Shown piece by piece: positions 23,577 through 35,274 of a stretch of DNA of 64,000 nucleotides. The stretch spans positions 6,435,306 to 6,499,305 of the forward strand of contig NC_064046.1 of NCBI RefSeq assembly GCF_932526225.1, given 5' to 3'. The stretch is from Nematostella vectensis. Lineage: Eukaryota; Cnidaria; Anthozoa; Actiniaria; Edwardsiidae. Made by a program: the position numbers and the translations under genes. Below the pieces are notes generated by a model, which was given only the letters and a program-made list of their open reading frames with translations, did not search any database and was not told the origin of the DNA. How positions within the stretch are numbered: position 1 is the stretch's first letter; each line of letters begins with the position of its first letter.

Positions 23577-26500
23577 ATGGCGGACGCAGTGGAGGAAAAC
23601 ATCAAAGATGAGGATATATCTCAAAGACATAAACGAGAAAGGAAAGAGCTTCAAGGTCAGAGTTTATAGCGGAGAAAACTGCTCAGCTATGATGACATTC
23701 TATGATGACATTATCGTTGTTCCGTTAAACTATGTAAAATTAGGCTAGATTGCAGAATACCCCCCACTCAAAGATTTCGATTACCCCTTACTGTCATTTT
23801 ACCATATTTACATTGATTGTACTCAAAATGTACTAATAACTTCGATGTACAATCCCTAAAAGTGCTAACCATTTTTAATTGTACTCAAAACCTCATTGGA
23901 CAATCCTCCAAATACTAAGCTGTTTTGAATTATACTCATTGTCTGTTCCACACTCCTCTAAAATACTTAGTTCTTTTTAGTTTGAATTATAACACCATTC
24001 AACAATCCTAAAAAATAATAAGTTCTTTAAATTGTACTTTTAACTTTGTTCTACAATACCTTGAAATACTAAGCTCTTTATAATTGTAATCATAACTCGT
24101 TCTGCAATCAAGTTGACGAGAGGAAGCGTTAACAAGAGGACGCATTGAAAAGTTGATGAGAGGACGGGCTGAAAAGTTGACCAGAGGATGCGTTGACAAG
24201 CTGACAAGAGGACACGTTGATGGAAGGATGTGTTGACGAGAGGACGCAATGACAAGTTGATGGAGGATGCGTTGATAACTGGCGAGAGGACACGTTGATA
24301 ACTGACATAAGGACGCATTGACAAGCTGAAAAGAGGATGCATTGACAAGTTGATGTGAGGATAGATTGACAGTTGACTTGTCCCCACGTTTAACGTGGGG
24401 ACGAGTTGACACGAGGACGAGTTGATGCGAAGACGAGTTGATGTTAGAATGAGTTAACGTGAGGTACTGGTGACATGGAAGCATGGGGACGCATGAATGA
24501 GAGGGCGAGTTTGGGGTGGGGGGAGCGGTATTCTGCAATTGCTCCCAAAATTATTGTAAGTGTTGTTTCTAAATGTTCTTTTTCAATGAATGATAGCCAA
24601 AATACAAGCTTTAAAACACTCTGTGCCCAAAGGAGACAAGAAGAAGAAGAAGGAGGTCACCCTTGAAATAGCTAAAATAGAAGCAGATCAAGAAAATAGA
24701 CACAAACAAGAACAAGAAAAAAACAAGAAAAGTACTGAGCCAGAGGTGTGTTTGAACAAATGGTGAATGTCACATTGTTTTTTGCCGTTACTGTGAATCA
24801 TCAACATTACAGTAGAATCACTACATTTTTTTTACTCACTGGTCACCAGTTTACTTCCGGAGGTCCAACGGATACCTTTAACTGTTTAAAGACAAAAGAA
24901 TCTATTATAATCCGAGATAAATATAACAGGCCATCCGTTCTAAATTATCAATCACAACCTTAAAGAAACTTCCAATAGAGACACTGCTTTCAACATTTTG
25001 AAATATTTTTCGCGTTTTCCGTTAAAAATCATCGGAGAATGGTATGTAATCGACCGGAAGTAAACTGGTGACAATGCGGCTAATCTCTGGATTTAAGATG
25101 AAAACTGGTGAAATATTGCCATCTTTTGTGTGTGGAACTTTTTCAATACTTTTTTCCCTAACAAAATGGTGAAGAGGGGATGCCCATCAAGAATCACAAA
25201 GTTATTTTTCAGGCTTTCACGGATCACTAATTTAAAAAAAAAAGCTTTCACAAATCACGATTTTAACTTTTGCTTTGCTTTAATATATGATTCAATATAC
25301 AATCACTTGGAGACTCAGTGCATTCAATGCAGTTTAACAGAAAAATCTGTTTTATTTAATCAACAATCTATATAAAGGCCAAGTTTATGTGGAAATCTGT
25401 TACATTCGTGTTTTTATTATTCTCGGCGTCTACGGTCACGTTTCACAGATTTAACCATGCAAAATTCATGTCACGAAAGTAAAAATACCCCAATTACAGA
25501 TCACGCTAGAGTACTCGATCACAAGTTAATTTGAGTTTTTTCACAAATCACAGATTTAAATTTAGGGCCAATCACGAATCACAAAAATACTCTTCACCTG
25601 AAAATGGGGCTCCACAAAAATATTGCTGCATGTGGTTTTCCTTATTCAAGAGTTTAGAATTTAACTATAATTTGATCCATATCATAAAAAGTATTCACCT
25701 GTTAAGTATTTATTATATATATTATTTCCAGTTTCAAAATGAGACTAGTAGACTCTCAGAGAAACTGGAGGAAACACACATCTCATCTGGCTGTTCAGAA
25801 GAAAAGGTGTCGCGAGCTCAGAAGAGAAGAGTGAAGAAAGCATCTAAAGAGAACGAACGAGAGCAAAGAATAGCAGCAGCAGATTTAGAAAATGTGAACA
25901 GTGCTCGCAATGTTGAGGCCATGAAGATCAAGCAGAGATTGAAAGAAATAAATCTAGAAATTGTTGAGGTACATAATGTACTGTACATACTCTAACAGTA
26001 AAATAATTTCTTCAGTTATTCTGGGGTCTGTGCACCCTCTCCCTTACCCCTTCACCACTACCACCCTTGGCTGGATATTTAGAAGAAATGTAAGGAAGCC
26101 AAAACTGACAATGTACCTTTTACCATAAATGCTATATATTGGTGCCCAACTACAGCAGCATTGTCACCAGTTTACAGTACTTACAGTTTAGGGCTGACGG
26201 AAAGCTATACCAACAAAATACAAAAGAATCAAATTAGAATTCGTGCTATTAAACACGCCATCCTTTTTAAATTATCAGTCACATCCTTGAAGAAACTTCC
26301 AATAGACTCAATGCTTTTATAATTTTGAAATATTGTTCGTGTTTTCTGTAAAAATTATCGGAGATTGTTATGTAATCAACCGGAAGTAAATTGGTTACAA
26401 TGCGGCTTTAATACTGAGACTTTTATTAATGGAATTTTTTTTATTTTATATTTGTTTTAGATACTACCAGATGGTCACTGGTAAGTCAATTGATTTTCAG

Positions 26501-29500
26501 AAAATAAATCTATCTAATATCTGCTACTAAAAAAATAGACCAGATAACACATTATTACATTTTGCATCAAAGCCGAAGATGTCCTGATGATAACCAAAAG
26601 ACATTCAAACAAAATTTCAAACAATTTGAAATTTACATCATTATCAATGTTAGAGATTTCTTACACCAGACACTACTTAGTGTTAGACCAAGTAATGGTC
26701 AGGTTAGGAAACCAAGGCCTGTTTTAGACCAAGTAATGGTCAGGTTAGGAAACCAAGGCCTGTTTTTTTCTTTTCTTTTTTTTTTTTTTTTGGGGGGGGG
26801 GGGGGTGATTTAGGCAAGGAAGTTGGCAGGTATATCTTTTAGAGCTGAGATTGAATGCATTTGTGATGATAATGAGTTAACATAACTGTTGTTCTATTTT
26901 GTTTGGCTAGTTTATACAATGCTGTTGCAGATCAAATGAAGAGAAGAAATAAGGAGGTATAACTTTGTCCTCCTACGCTATGTATAACTTAGTATATAAC
27001 ATAGTTCTTGGTGAAGATGATTATTATGATAATATAGGTGATTATGATGATAATGGAGATCATAGATGATGATAATGGTATTAATTATGATGATGTTTAT
27101 GATGTGATATTTCTATTCGTTTCCATGATGATAATGTTTTTACAAAAGAACTATCGTTATGCTAGAAATCCTTTATTATTTCATTTTTGATTTAAAATTA
27201 CTTTCTGTAAATCCAGATAAAGATGTTGTCACTCCGACAGCAGACAGCAGACTACATGTCATCTCACTCAGAAGACTTTCTCCCTTTCCTAACACACCCA
27301 GATACAGGAGACATGTATACACCAGGTACACTTGTGTTGTGTTGTGGTATTTACTAGAAAAAAAACAGCTCCCTCAATTATAGTGTGATGCGTGCTACCA
27401 TTGCCACCAAAAGAAAGCAAAACAAATGTTAGCCAATTACATGACATGCAAGAGTGACTATCTATAGTGTTACGCATGCTACCATTGCCACCAAAAGAAA
27501 GCTAAACAAATGTTAGCTAATTACATGACATGCAAGAGTGACTGTTTATACTGTAGTGTGACGCATGCTACCATTGCCACCAAAAGAAAGCAAAACAAAT
27601 GTTAGCCAATTACATGACATGCAAGAGTGATTGTTTTTTAGTGTGACGCATGCTACCATTGTCACCAAAAGAAAGCTAAACAAATGTTAGCCAATAACAT
27701 GACATGCAAGAGTGACTGTTTTGATTTACACTATTTTCATAGGAGGATTCAAACATGGTATTATGGTGTGTACTAAAGCTTTTCTTTGCCTCAATTGCAG
27801 GCTAGTGAAGTTCATTAATCAGAAAGCACCTTTTTCACATCCTTATTGTCTTTAATTGGTTTACTTCACAAAACTGCCCAGGTGGCCATAACAGTGCATG
27901 TCACACTGAGCAACACAAGTCTTTTAGCCTGTTAAACAAACAGTCTACAATATGTATTCAAAAGAAGCACATTTTTCTTGTCATTCAGTGGTTATTTTGC
28001 TTTTTTGTGTTGCAGAGCAATTTTCAAAATACTGTGAGGATATAGCTGAGACTTCTGTCTGGGGCGGACAGCTTGAGGTAAGTATTTTTTTTCCAGTAAT
28101 TGAATTACATCTAATAGTCACTAGTAGAGCCAATAGAATAGAGGTAAGTTTGAGTTGTGATAAGTTAGGTGTCCAGTTGGCCTACATATCCTTGTTTCTT
28201 GGTTTCAGCTGAGGGCATTGTCCCATGTTCTGCGCTTGCCAATAGAGATTCTACAAGCTGATGCACCTGCCATAAAGATAGGAGAAGAATTTGAGGAGCA
28301 GCCCATTACTTTATCGTGAGTATATGTCAGCATTGTGGCTATTCTGATGCATAAGATGGAATCCAGGGCCGTAGCAAGCCTTGAAATATTTTGGGGGCAC
28401 AATACAAAAACATTAAGAAAATATTGGGGGGGGGGAAGCCACGCCCTACTGGGCATTTGCACCATCCCTGCTACGACCCTGAATCCAAAAACTGGTACAG
28501 GGGATGAAATTATATACCTCACCTTGATTTTGTTGTGTGATTATTTTATCAGGGAGTGTGCATATTTCCTCAGTTTTCCTCAGTGAGATTCTGTATTGTT
28601 AGAGAGAAGCTTAGCTTATTTCAAGTTTCAAGGCATGCATTATGTTTGTACAGTATGTTTGTATGTATTGATTAAGTCAGTTGGCTGGGTTTTCCATCTG
28701 TGTATAACGCTGGAACTTGTTATTTTCCTACAATTGAGACTGCTCTGTGGTTTTGTGCCATAGTTAGACATCATATGTATATTTGTAAAGTTTGGGCATT
28801 TGTTTCAAGTTTTTAGTTTCAGTTTCATTATGTTCAGACCACATTTAGTTCTGTCCCAACATCGTGCAACTATGTCTCGTCTATGTTCTTCTCCCTAACC
28901 TTTCTTGAGCTATTCTATTTCAAACCGGCCTTTGTGGCCTGTGTAACCTAGCTTTGTCTATACAAGGTTTGCGTGAACATACTGCCTGGGTACTGGACCC
29001 CAATTGTGAATGATTTCGAACTGTTTTCATCCACTTTATGTTGGATTAACATACCACTAGTGGTTACCTGTGAAATATTCACGAAAAGCAATTCTTTGTT
29101 GTACAAAACTTTTTAAGGTATATTTCAATACTTCAATGTATTGGGCTGTCTAGTGCTTTAGGGGAATAGTATCGTCGCAGTAAACATAAATTCAACAAAT
29201 GCATCCCTTTTTGAGTCCACAATATATTTTACCTCATAAAAATGTGGAAAGGCGCTTCCTATAAAATACCGTCTGTATTTTAGTATTCCCCCTTATCCTA
29301 TATCCGTGTCCATGCCCGTACCCTGGATTTTTCTTGAGGGGGGGGGGGGGTGCGTAATCCAAAAAAGTGGACTAAATTTTTCTCAGGGAAGGGGGGGGGG
29401 AGGGAGTGAATTTTCTGATGCTGACCACCCCCATTTTTTATGCCTTTGCAGTGTCTCCATGGGAGGTTTATTGTCGGATTTGGCTACAAATAAAGTGACT

Positions 29501-30844
29501 TATAGATTGGTTGCGACTTATATATAGGTTGCGAACGCCCTTTCACCCCCCCTCCTACGGGTACGGGTCTGGTGTCAAAAGTCTTGCAGTTGTTGATAAA
29601 AGCTCTTTTCTTCCGTTTCCTTGTTTGCGAACCGCTCTGTTTGTGCGCGATGGTGCTAAAGAATCTACTTTCTTTTCAAGGTTGAAAATAATGCCTTTCT
29701 AAATGATGATAAATAGACGGTTGTGTTTTTAGCTTTCAATTAATCTATCTATGCAATGAATCTGCGGCAAGTATTCAAATTTTTACAGATTTGATTTTTC
29801 ACGCTCTCGGTTTGTTTACACATCTTCCGAAACTTTCTAAAGTAAGATTTCTCCTCTACAATGATATTTTTGGAGATAGACTTATTACTGTATATTTTTA
29901 GTGTGTTTCTCTTGAGAGACACGGGGGTCTAAAGGTCATTAGTCCTTTTTGCGGCAGGAAATAAATTATTTTTGTGCTTTTGTGAAATCTTGAATAAGGC
30001 GCCTTTTTGCGAGTGTGATCCTCTCGCTTACAAAAACGTGTGAGTTGGAGCTTTCCTCCCTGGTATAATATTGAAATAAAAACATTTTGCACACCTCTTC
30101 TCCGGTAATGTGTTGAAATGATATGGTTTCGGAGTTTTCTAGCTCAGAAGGTGGAGCACAGTCCATTCCTAAGCATATTATATATAGTATAGATTAAATG
30201 TTGTATTCAACTGACAGATCAAAGATCATTTGATAAACATGAATGGTTGATTTGGCCAATTTAACTGGTCATTTTAATTCAATGTATATGAATAGTAAAA
30301 AGAAAAACTGAAAAAGAAAGCTGAGAAACTTATGGATTATACAGGCCTTGCTCAGGATTTTGACTGGGGGGGGTGCGAAATCCGAAAGTGGACCTAATTT
30401 TTCCAGGGGGGGGGGGAAGGAGAGGTAGGGAGTTCTCTGATAAAAATCTTACCACCCCCCTTTAACAAAAGGGTTTTTTATGCCTTTGCAGAATCTCCAC
30501 TGGACGTTTATTGTCAGATTTGGCTACATACCGGATTGATCTATGTTAAGCTTTATAGTTTTTTTTTATAAATAGCATGTCTATTGAGAACCGAAAGTGG
30601 AGCTTCGGACGTTGTGGGGGGGGGGGGGGGTTGTGTTTGCACCCCTTGCACCCCCCCTGGGTACGGGCCTGATATTGTTGGATGTACATGAAATCTCACT
30701 ATCTTTCACCATATGATATCAATCAATATTATTTCCTTAAGGTACCATCGCCATGCTTATGGGCTTGGTGAGCACTACAACTCAGTCACCACGGCCACCC
30801 CGATTAATAAAGATGACGGCAGCACAACCACACCTATACCCTAA
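23577..30844 (+). CDS. OTUD6B: OTUD6B, OTU-family deubiquitinase
   Basis: Nine exons join in phase with GT-AG introns: 23577-23655, 24597-24745, 25732-25968, 26461-26480, 26911-26956, 27217-27325, 28016-28077, 28209-28315 and 30742-30844. They give 912 nt and 303 aa (human about 293). The N-terminal half is a charged coiled coil with the family block [11 protein letters not shown]. The OTU domain follows: catalytic PDGHC (Asp159, Cys162; the Cys codon is split between exons 4 and 5), [42 protein letters not shown] and the His motif [10 protein letters not shown] (His281). All three catalytic positions are present, so it should be an active cysteine deubiquitinase. Human OTUD6B acts on ubiquitin chains and is linked to proteasome assembly and translation control. 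Exon 4 is only 20 nt. Introns hold several MITEs and tandem repeats. The start lies inside the ATGGCGG promoter motif. Confidence 0.97.
24108..24470. repeat. Degenerate ~20-bp tandem repeats, OTUD6B intron 1
   Basis: Irregular copies of GTTGACRAGAGGACGC-like units, about 15-17 in number. A perfect short hairpin, GTCCCCACGT with ACGTGGGGAC, lies inside at 24380-24402. Minus-strand frames over this stretch are repeat artefacts. Confidence 0.7.
24835..25081. mobile_element. MITE copy 1 in OTUD6B intron 2
   Basis: GTCACCAGTTTACTTCCGG at 24842 and CCGGAAGTAAACTGGTGAC at about 25054 are inverted. The outer right tip reads AATGCGGCT. A second copy of the same element lies at 26154-26407 in the next intron. 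Internal sequence such as AAGAAACTTCCAATAGA is shared. No coding frame. Confidence 0.8.
25166..25602. mobile_element. MITE-like element with 'ATCACAGATT' repeats, intron 2
   Basis: GGTGAAGAGGGG near 25167 and CTCTTCACC near 25592 are inverted tips. The interior is a series of loosely repeated TTCACARATCACRATTT units. Its style matches the element at 15631-15940, suggesting the same family. Confidence 0.5.
26154..26407. mobile_element. MITE copy 2 in OTUD6B intron 3
   Basis: GCATTGTCACCAGTTTAC (26158) and GTAAATTGGTTACAATGC (about 26386) are inverted tips. It shares interior and right tip (AATGCGGCT) with copy 1. It ends about 50 bp upstream of the 20-nt exon 4. Confidence 0.8.
26682..26764. 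repeat. 41-bp direct duplication, OTUD6B intron 4
   Basis: The unit beginning TTAGACCAAGTAATGGTCAG and ending GGCCTGTTT occurs twice back to back, followed by T-rich then G13 sequence at 26793-26805. Simple tandem duplication. Confidence 0.85.
27379..27722. repeat. ~87-bp tandem repeat, 4 copies, OTUD6B intron 6
   Basis: Four copies beginning TAGTGTGACGCATGCTACCA and ending GACATGCAAGAGTGACTGTT, starting near 27380, 27465, 27554 and 27638. Copies differ by a few substitutions and small indels. Non-coding. Confidence 0.85.
28363..28484. mobile_element. Short MITE (CAGGGCCGTAGCAAG ends), OTUD6B intron 8
   Basis: CAGGGCCGTAGCAAG at 28364 and GCTACGACCCTG at about 28472 are inverted tips around a G-rich core. 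A matching left tip occurs at about 58224. No protein. Confidence 0.6.
29312..29573. mobile_element. G-rich MITE, copy B, OTUD6B intron 8
   Basis: Left tip ATGCCCGTACCCTGGATTTT and right tip TACGGGTACGGGTCTGG are inverted relatives of copy A. Two G-runs, then TATTGTCGGATTTGGCTAC, match copies A and C. Confidence 0.7.
30343..30674. mobile_element. G-rich MITE, copy C, OTUD6B intron 8
   Basis: Left tip CAGGCCTTGCTCAGGATTTT and right tip CTGGGTACGGGCCTG are inverted. G-runs lie at 30366, 30405 and about 30617. The TATTGTCAGATTTGGCTAC block is shared with copy B. It ends about 65 bp upstream of the last OTUD6B exon. Confidence 0.7.
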
Positions 30845-31210
30845 TGCCACAGTCTTGCAGGGCCCCATAAGTCACAGAAGAAATGATTACTGATAGGTAC
30901 TATATTACCTGAACACAAGAACTTTGAAGGGAGATGAGAAACAGCTCAAGTTAGTGGAATTGTTGTTATCATCTCAGTTAATTCTTAAGAAAATATTGTA
31001 GTCGAACTAATCTCTGGACAAAAAGAGAGAGATTATGTAAAGTCCATATTACCTTTCAGAGTTAATAGATTTGGTCAATTCTTTATATTTTCATCTTCCA
31101 AGGAAGTGAAATTTTCAAATATCTGTAGAAAATTCAAATTTCAATCAAACTCAACTCCCTTTTCAGAATTTGAAAGTTTATCTATGCTTTTTTAGGCTGG
31201 ATTGGTATAA

Positions 31211-31386
31211 GTGAGAGGTTAAGAACCTTAAAGAGAAGAGAGGTTAAGAACTTTAAAGGAAAGAGAGGTTAAGAACTTTAAAGGAAAAAGAGGTTAAGAA
31301 CTTTAAAGAGAAGAGAGGTTAAGAACTTTATAGAGAAGTGAGGTTAAGAACTTTAAAGAGAAGAGAGGTTAAGAACTTTAAAGAGT
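31211..31386. repeat. 25-bp tandem repeat, ~7 copies
   Basis: Units of the form GAGAGGTTAAGAACTTTAAA with small variants run about 370 bp downstream of the OTUD6B stop. Non-coding. Confidence 0.85.
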
Positions 31387-31710
31387 GGAGCTCAAACACA
31401 CTTCATGTAACAGATTAGTCCACACCTGAGACTCTCTTTGCGCTCGACATTCTGGCTCGCGTGAAAGCGAGGCAGAATGTTGAGCACAAACAGAGTCCCA
31501 GATCTGGACTAGTAACAGATCCGACCTGGTTAACTGTTTGTCTACCCAGGACGTTGTGAAGTCTCTGAATTGTCCCAGGCAGATATTTTCTTCACCTGTG
31601 CACAAGCACTTGGGGTGAATATTGCACTTGTGAATTTGCTGACTAAGTAGGAATATTCATACTTGGTGGAGCCCCTCCCCGCGAATCCCTTTCAAAAAAG
31701 GTGAGAATTT

Positions 31711-31850
31711 GGACTTGGTCGGGTCTGTTACTGTTACTTGGTCGGGTCTGTTACTGTTACTTGTTTGGGTCCGTTACTGTTACTTGGTCGGGTCTGTTAC
31801 TGTTACTTGGTCGGGTCTGTTACTGTTACTTGGTCGGGTCGGTTACTAAG
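31711..31850. repeat. 23-bp tandem repeat, 6 copies
   Basis: Six units of ACTTGGTCGGGTCTGTTACT plus three bases, with one T/C variant. It ends just before the inverted-repeat element at 31867. Confidence 0.88.
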
Positions 31851-31866
31851 TTTGGGTAGGCAGACC

Positions 31867-32094
31867 CACAGGTAGCCCAAGCTTCGTTCTGGTAAGGGTT
31901 CAAATGTGAATCTTGAATCTTGATAAAGGCGCTTTAATAGGGCCAGAGAACAAACAAAAAGTAAACATAAACACAACACTAGACTACATACGTCTTTTCA
32001 ACAAGTTTTTTATTTTTCACAAAATTTTTTTTTTTTTGCCCTATGTTTACCGTAAAAATCAATAGGGACAAATTAAGAGCTTGGGCTACCTGTG
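31867..32094. mobile_element. MITE with 7-bp target duplication, copy 1
   Basis: Terminal inverted repeats CACAGGTAGCCCAAGCT and AGCTTGGGCTACCTGTG. Direct flanks GCAGACC at 31860-31866 and again at 32095-32101 form an exact 7-bp target duplication. Length 228 bp, no coding frame. A full relative lies at 63237-63477 and a lone end at about 33140. Confidence 0.88.
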
Positions 32095-32171
32095 GCAGAC
32101 CCTGCTCCAGGTGTGTCGCCAGGATTTGCTGAGGAGGACTGTGCAGTTATTGATGTCATATGTAAAAAGTA

Positions 32172-32566
32172 CAGTAAAAACCCACCTGTAAGAACCTAGT
32201 GATTTAAGAACCTATAGAATTTCAATACCCCAAAATATAAGAACCTACTAAGCCTAAAAATTCTTAATGTCCTTATATGATGGATTACACCATTAAAAAT
32301 GAAACAAATTATGGGGCTTTAAAATATAAATTTGCTAAACATTTTGCTGTTCCATTAAGATAAAATTTCAGATACAACATTCATGCAGTAGGGTATCTCT
32401 ACAGCAAAATGATTATGAATCCAACTGTTGATTAAGCAACTTGGAAAAAAAAGTTAAGAACCTAATAAGAACATATTTCGTCTTCATTGTGAGTAAGTAC
32501 ACCAAGATATAAGAACCTGTCTTGTCAAACGAAAAAAAAAAGGTTCTTACACGCGGGTTTTTACTG
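32172..32566. mobile_element. Mariner-type MITE, 395 bp
   Basis: 26-bp terminal inverted repeats start CAGTAAAAACCC and end GGGTTTTTACTG with two mismatches, flanked by TA on both sides (32170-32171 and 32567-32568). Known Tc1/mariner elements insert at TA and duplicate it. AAGAACCT recurs several times in subterminal positions, like transposase-binding repeats. No transposase is encoded. Confidence 0.88.
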
Positions 32567-32679
32567 TATATTATATCACGATTTTTTAAGAAATGACCCA
32601 CCTATTGGTGACCAAGAGGGCTGTACGCACCTGCTGCTCTACTTATTTGTCTTAGTATTTGGTAACAGCTTTATACTAA

Positions 32680-33095
32680 GAGGCCCCGAGACCCGCGTTT
32701 CAGATTCCGAGCCCGAGACTTTTGTCAAATTTCGGAATACGAACCCGATCTTTTCCGAGATTATTTTCGGTAACTTGCTCGAGATATGTCATAAACATCA
32801 GTTGAAAAAAAGAATAAGTAGAGTTACAATACAATCTTGCTACAAGGGGAAACCCGTAGCATGGTAACAAAATAAAATAGCGTGTAACAAAATAAGAGGC
32901 TCCTAGATCGCGTTTAAAAATCCGAGACTCCGACACCGTGGTAAAAAAAAACTATGCTCCTAGACCCTAAAATTTTGAAGAAAAAAAACGAGACTTCGAG
33001 ACCTGCATAAAAAAAAACGACGAGATTCCGAGACTTTGCGAAATTTTTGCGAGACTTTGGAAATTTCGAGATACCCATCGCTACCCCTACTAAGG
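32680..33095. repeat. Degenerate 'CCGAGACTTT' repeat-rich segment
   Basis: Loose repeats of CGAGACTYYGAGACC-like sequence, ending near CATCGCTACCCCTACT. The style resembles the 'ACGGATCAC' elements at 15.6 and 25.2 kb. Possibly a related MITE family; ends are not clear. Confidence 0.4.
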
Positions 33096-34907
33096 ACAAA
33101 TATTTGATTTGTTTTTATACAGCATCACTAGTGATTATCCCACAGGTAGCCCAAGCTTAGTGTCTTTTTTCATGGAAGGTTAAAGGTAGAATCATAGCAC
33201 ACATTGACTCTCAGTCACACACTCGGAGTCACACAGTGAGTCAGTCAGTTCCAATGCGGATTTCATAGACATTTTGAGTTCTAAATACCCCTTCATATAT
33301 GCCATTACGCTTGGTCTTCCTGTGTGACTGCGTGCAACCTGCGGTTAAACAATGCGTCTATAGCTTACAAGCAGAGAATATACCTGTAATAAAAACTGAG
33401 TGCATATTCAATTAGAGCTCCACCTTGTCAAGAGCCCCGCTTATTGCATTTTTTTGTTTTTAAGCATTAGAAAATGGAATTTTAACCGACTATCCCGGGT
33501 CCTCCTGTGCGACTAGAGCGCGTCCTGGCTGCGTCCTAACTGCCTCTAACGGGTGCGAGTTGTCACGGTTAATGTGCGTCTTTGCGCTCATTTTTTGGCA
33601 GCCGCGTGCTTTCCGATTTGTTTACGAAATGTCTGTACTGATGTTGTTAGAATTATAGTATCTTGTGAATTGTGCAATGGATACGAAAAGTTGTTAACTG
33701 ATTTTTTTAGAGATAAACGCAAAAAGTCGAACAATAATGTAAAGGACTAAAGAGACCCCGCTAAACCCCGAAATAAAGGAAGTGATTTACTCAAGCTGAT
33801 TAAAATAGCTAGGGTATTAACCGGTATTCAAACCGGGAAGTCTCAATAAAACCACATGATGCTCACATACGGAACTGTAGATAACTAGTGAAACTATTCA
33901 CATTTGTGAGGTGAAATTCAAGTTATCCACATTTCCACCACCATGCTCTAGTTCATCCCCTCATAGAAATAAAAAAATTCATTGACTTCTAAAATAAGAC
34001 AAGCTTACTGAAATGAATGTCTCAGATGTTCCCGTCTAATCATATGAATTCCCTGCAAGTCAGATCCATTTGCTCCGTCGGTATTTTCCTTCCAAGCTGT
34101 ATAAACACTACCCCCGGTCACACCGTCTGGGTACTGCTGGCCCCCACACGCGTGCATAGCGATCCAATTTTCTAATTAGGACCACATAAAGCCCTACTAC
34201 TTGGCGCACAGTAATGCTTTCCACACTTGGCCACGAGGTTATCGATACGGACTAAGGAATGATAGATCGTATCGCAAAGCTTCGCTATTCCATCAAGAAC
34301 GTGTTTGTCGTGAATCTGTGCGGATTGATTGGTGGTTGCGTTTCGTATGATTGCGAGTTTCATTCAGGTAAGCTTCGCTAAAAGACTTCGTTCTAATTCA
34401 CACGACAGGGCTTCAGATAGCCCCAAAATCTCGCTAATTCAAAGCATACCTTACAGCTTGCTGTGTAATAGTCTAATTACTCTAAATGTTGCGATAATTG
34501 TGTTGAGATGTAAAGGAATCCCCTGCACTTTCCTCCGCTTTGACTTTAAATTCGACACTCGAAGCAAATTCTTTTGTTATTTTACTAATGCTGACGTGAC
34601 AGTATTGGAATTGTGATAAGGATTTCTCTAAATCCCCGCGCAAAACACCAAAACAAAGTATAAGTTGGTAAAATACATTGCAGCTTTAGCAAACGTGGGC
34701 AACTAGCAAAACATTGCAGTGAAACGCCCCCAAAATGCTGTTTAATTTCCAGAAAAATGCCGGGGCTGTTGCAGTGCATGAGATAAACCGTGCAATAGAA
34801 AAATGCACCTTTTAAAATCTTATCTTTTAAGTGCAAATATACTCAACTTTAAATCGTGGTTTAACATAATTTGTTCATATTTTTTTCTAAGCAAGTAAGT
34901 GTGTGTG

Positions 34908-34955
<48 letters not shown>

Positions 34956-35243
34956 TGAGTGCGTGTGTGCCCACATCGGTTTCCCACGTGCGATTTTGCA
35001 TGCCATCGGCATTCGAGAAAAAAATAAAGATATAGAAAATAAACGGCACGGTATGATATTATGGAGGATAGAGAGTTCAGGACACACGTGACAACAAGGT
35101 TTAGAATCGCCTTCCTTCCCCACCCTACCCCCTTCCACCCTACCTCACTTATCCTACCCTCCTTCCTCGCCCTACCACCCCTTCCTCACCCTTCCCACTT
35201 AAATAACAACCCCAACCCCCTAACATTTTACCTTTTAAGTCTC

Positions 35244-35274
<31 letters not shown>

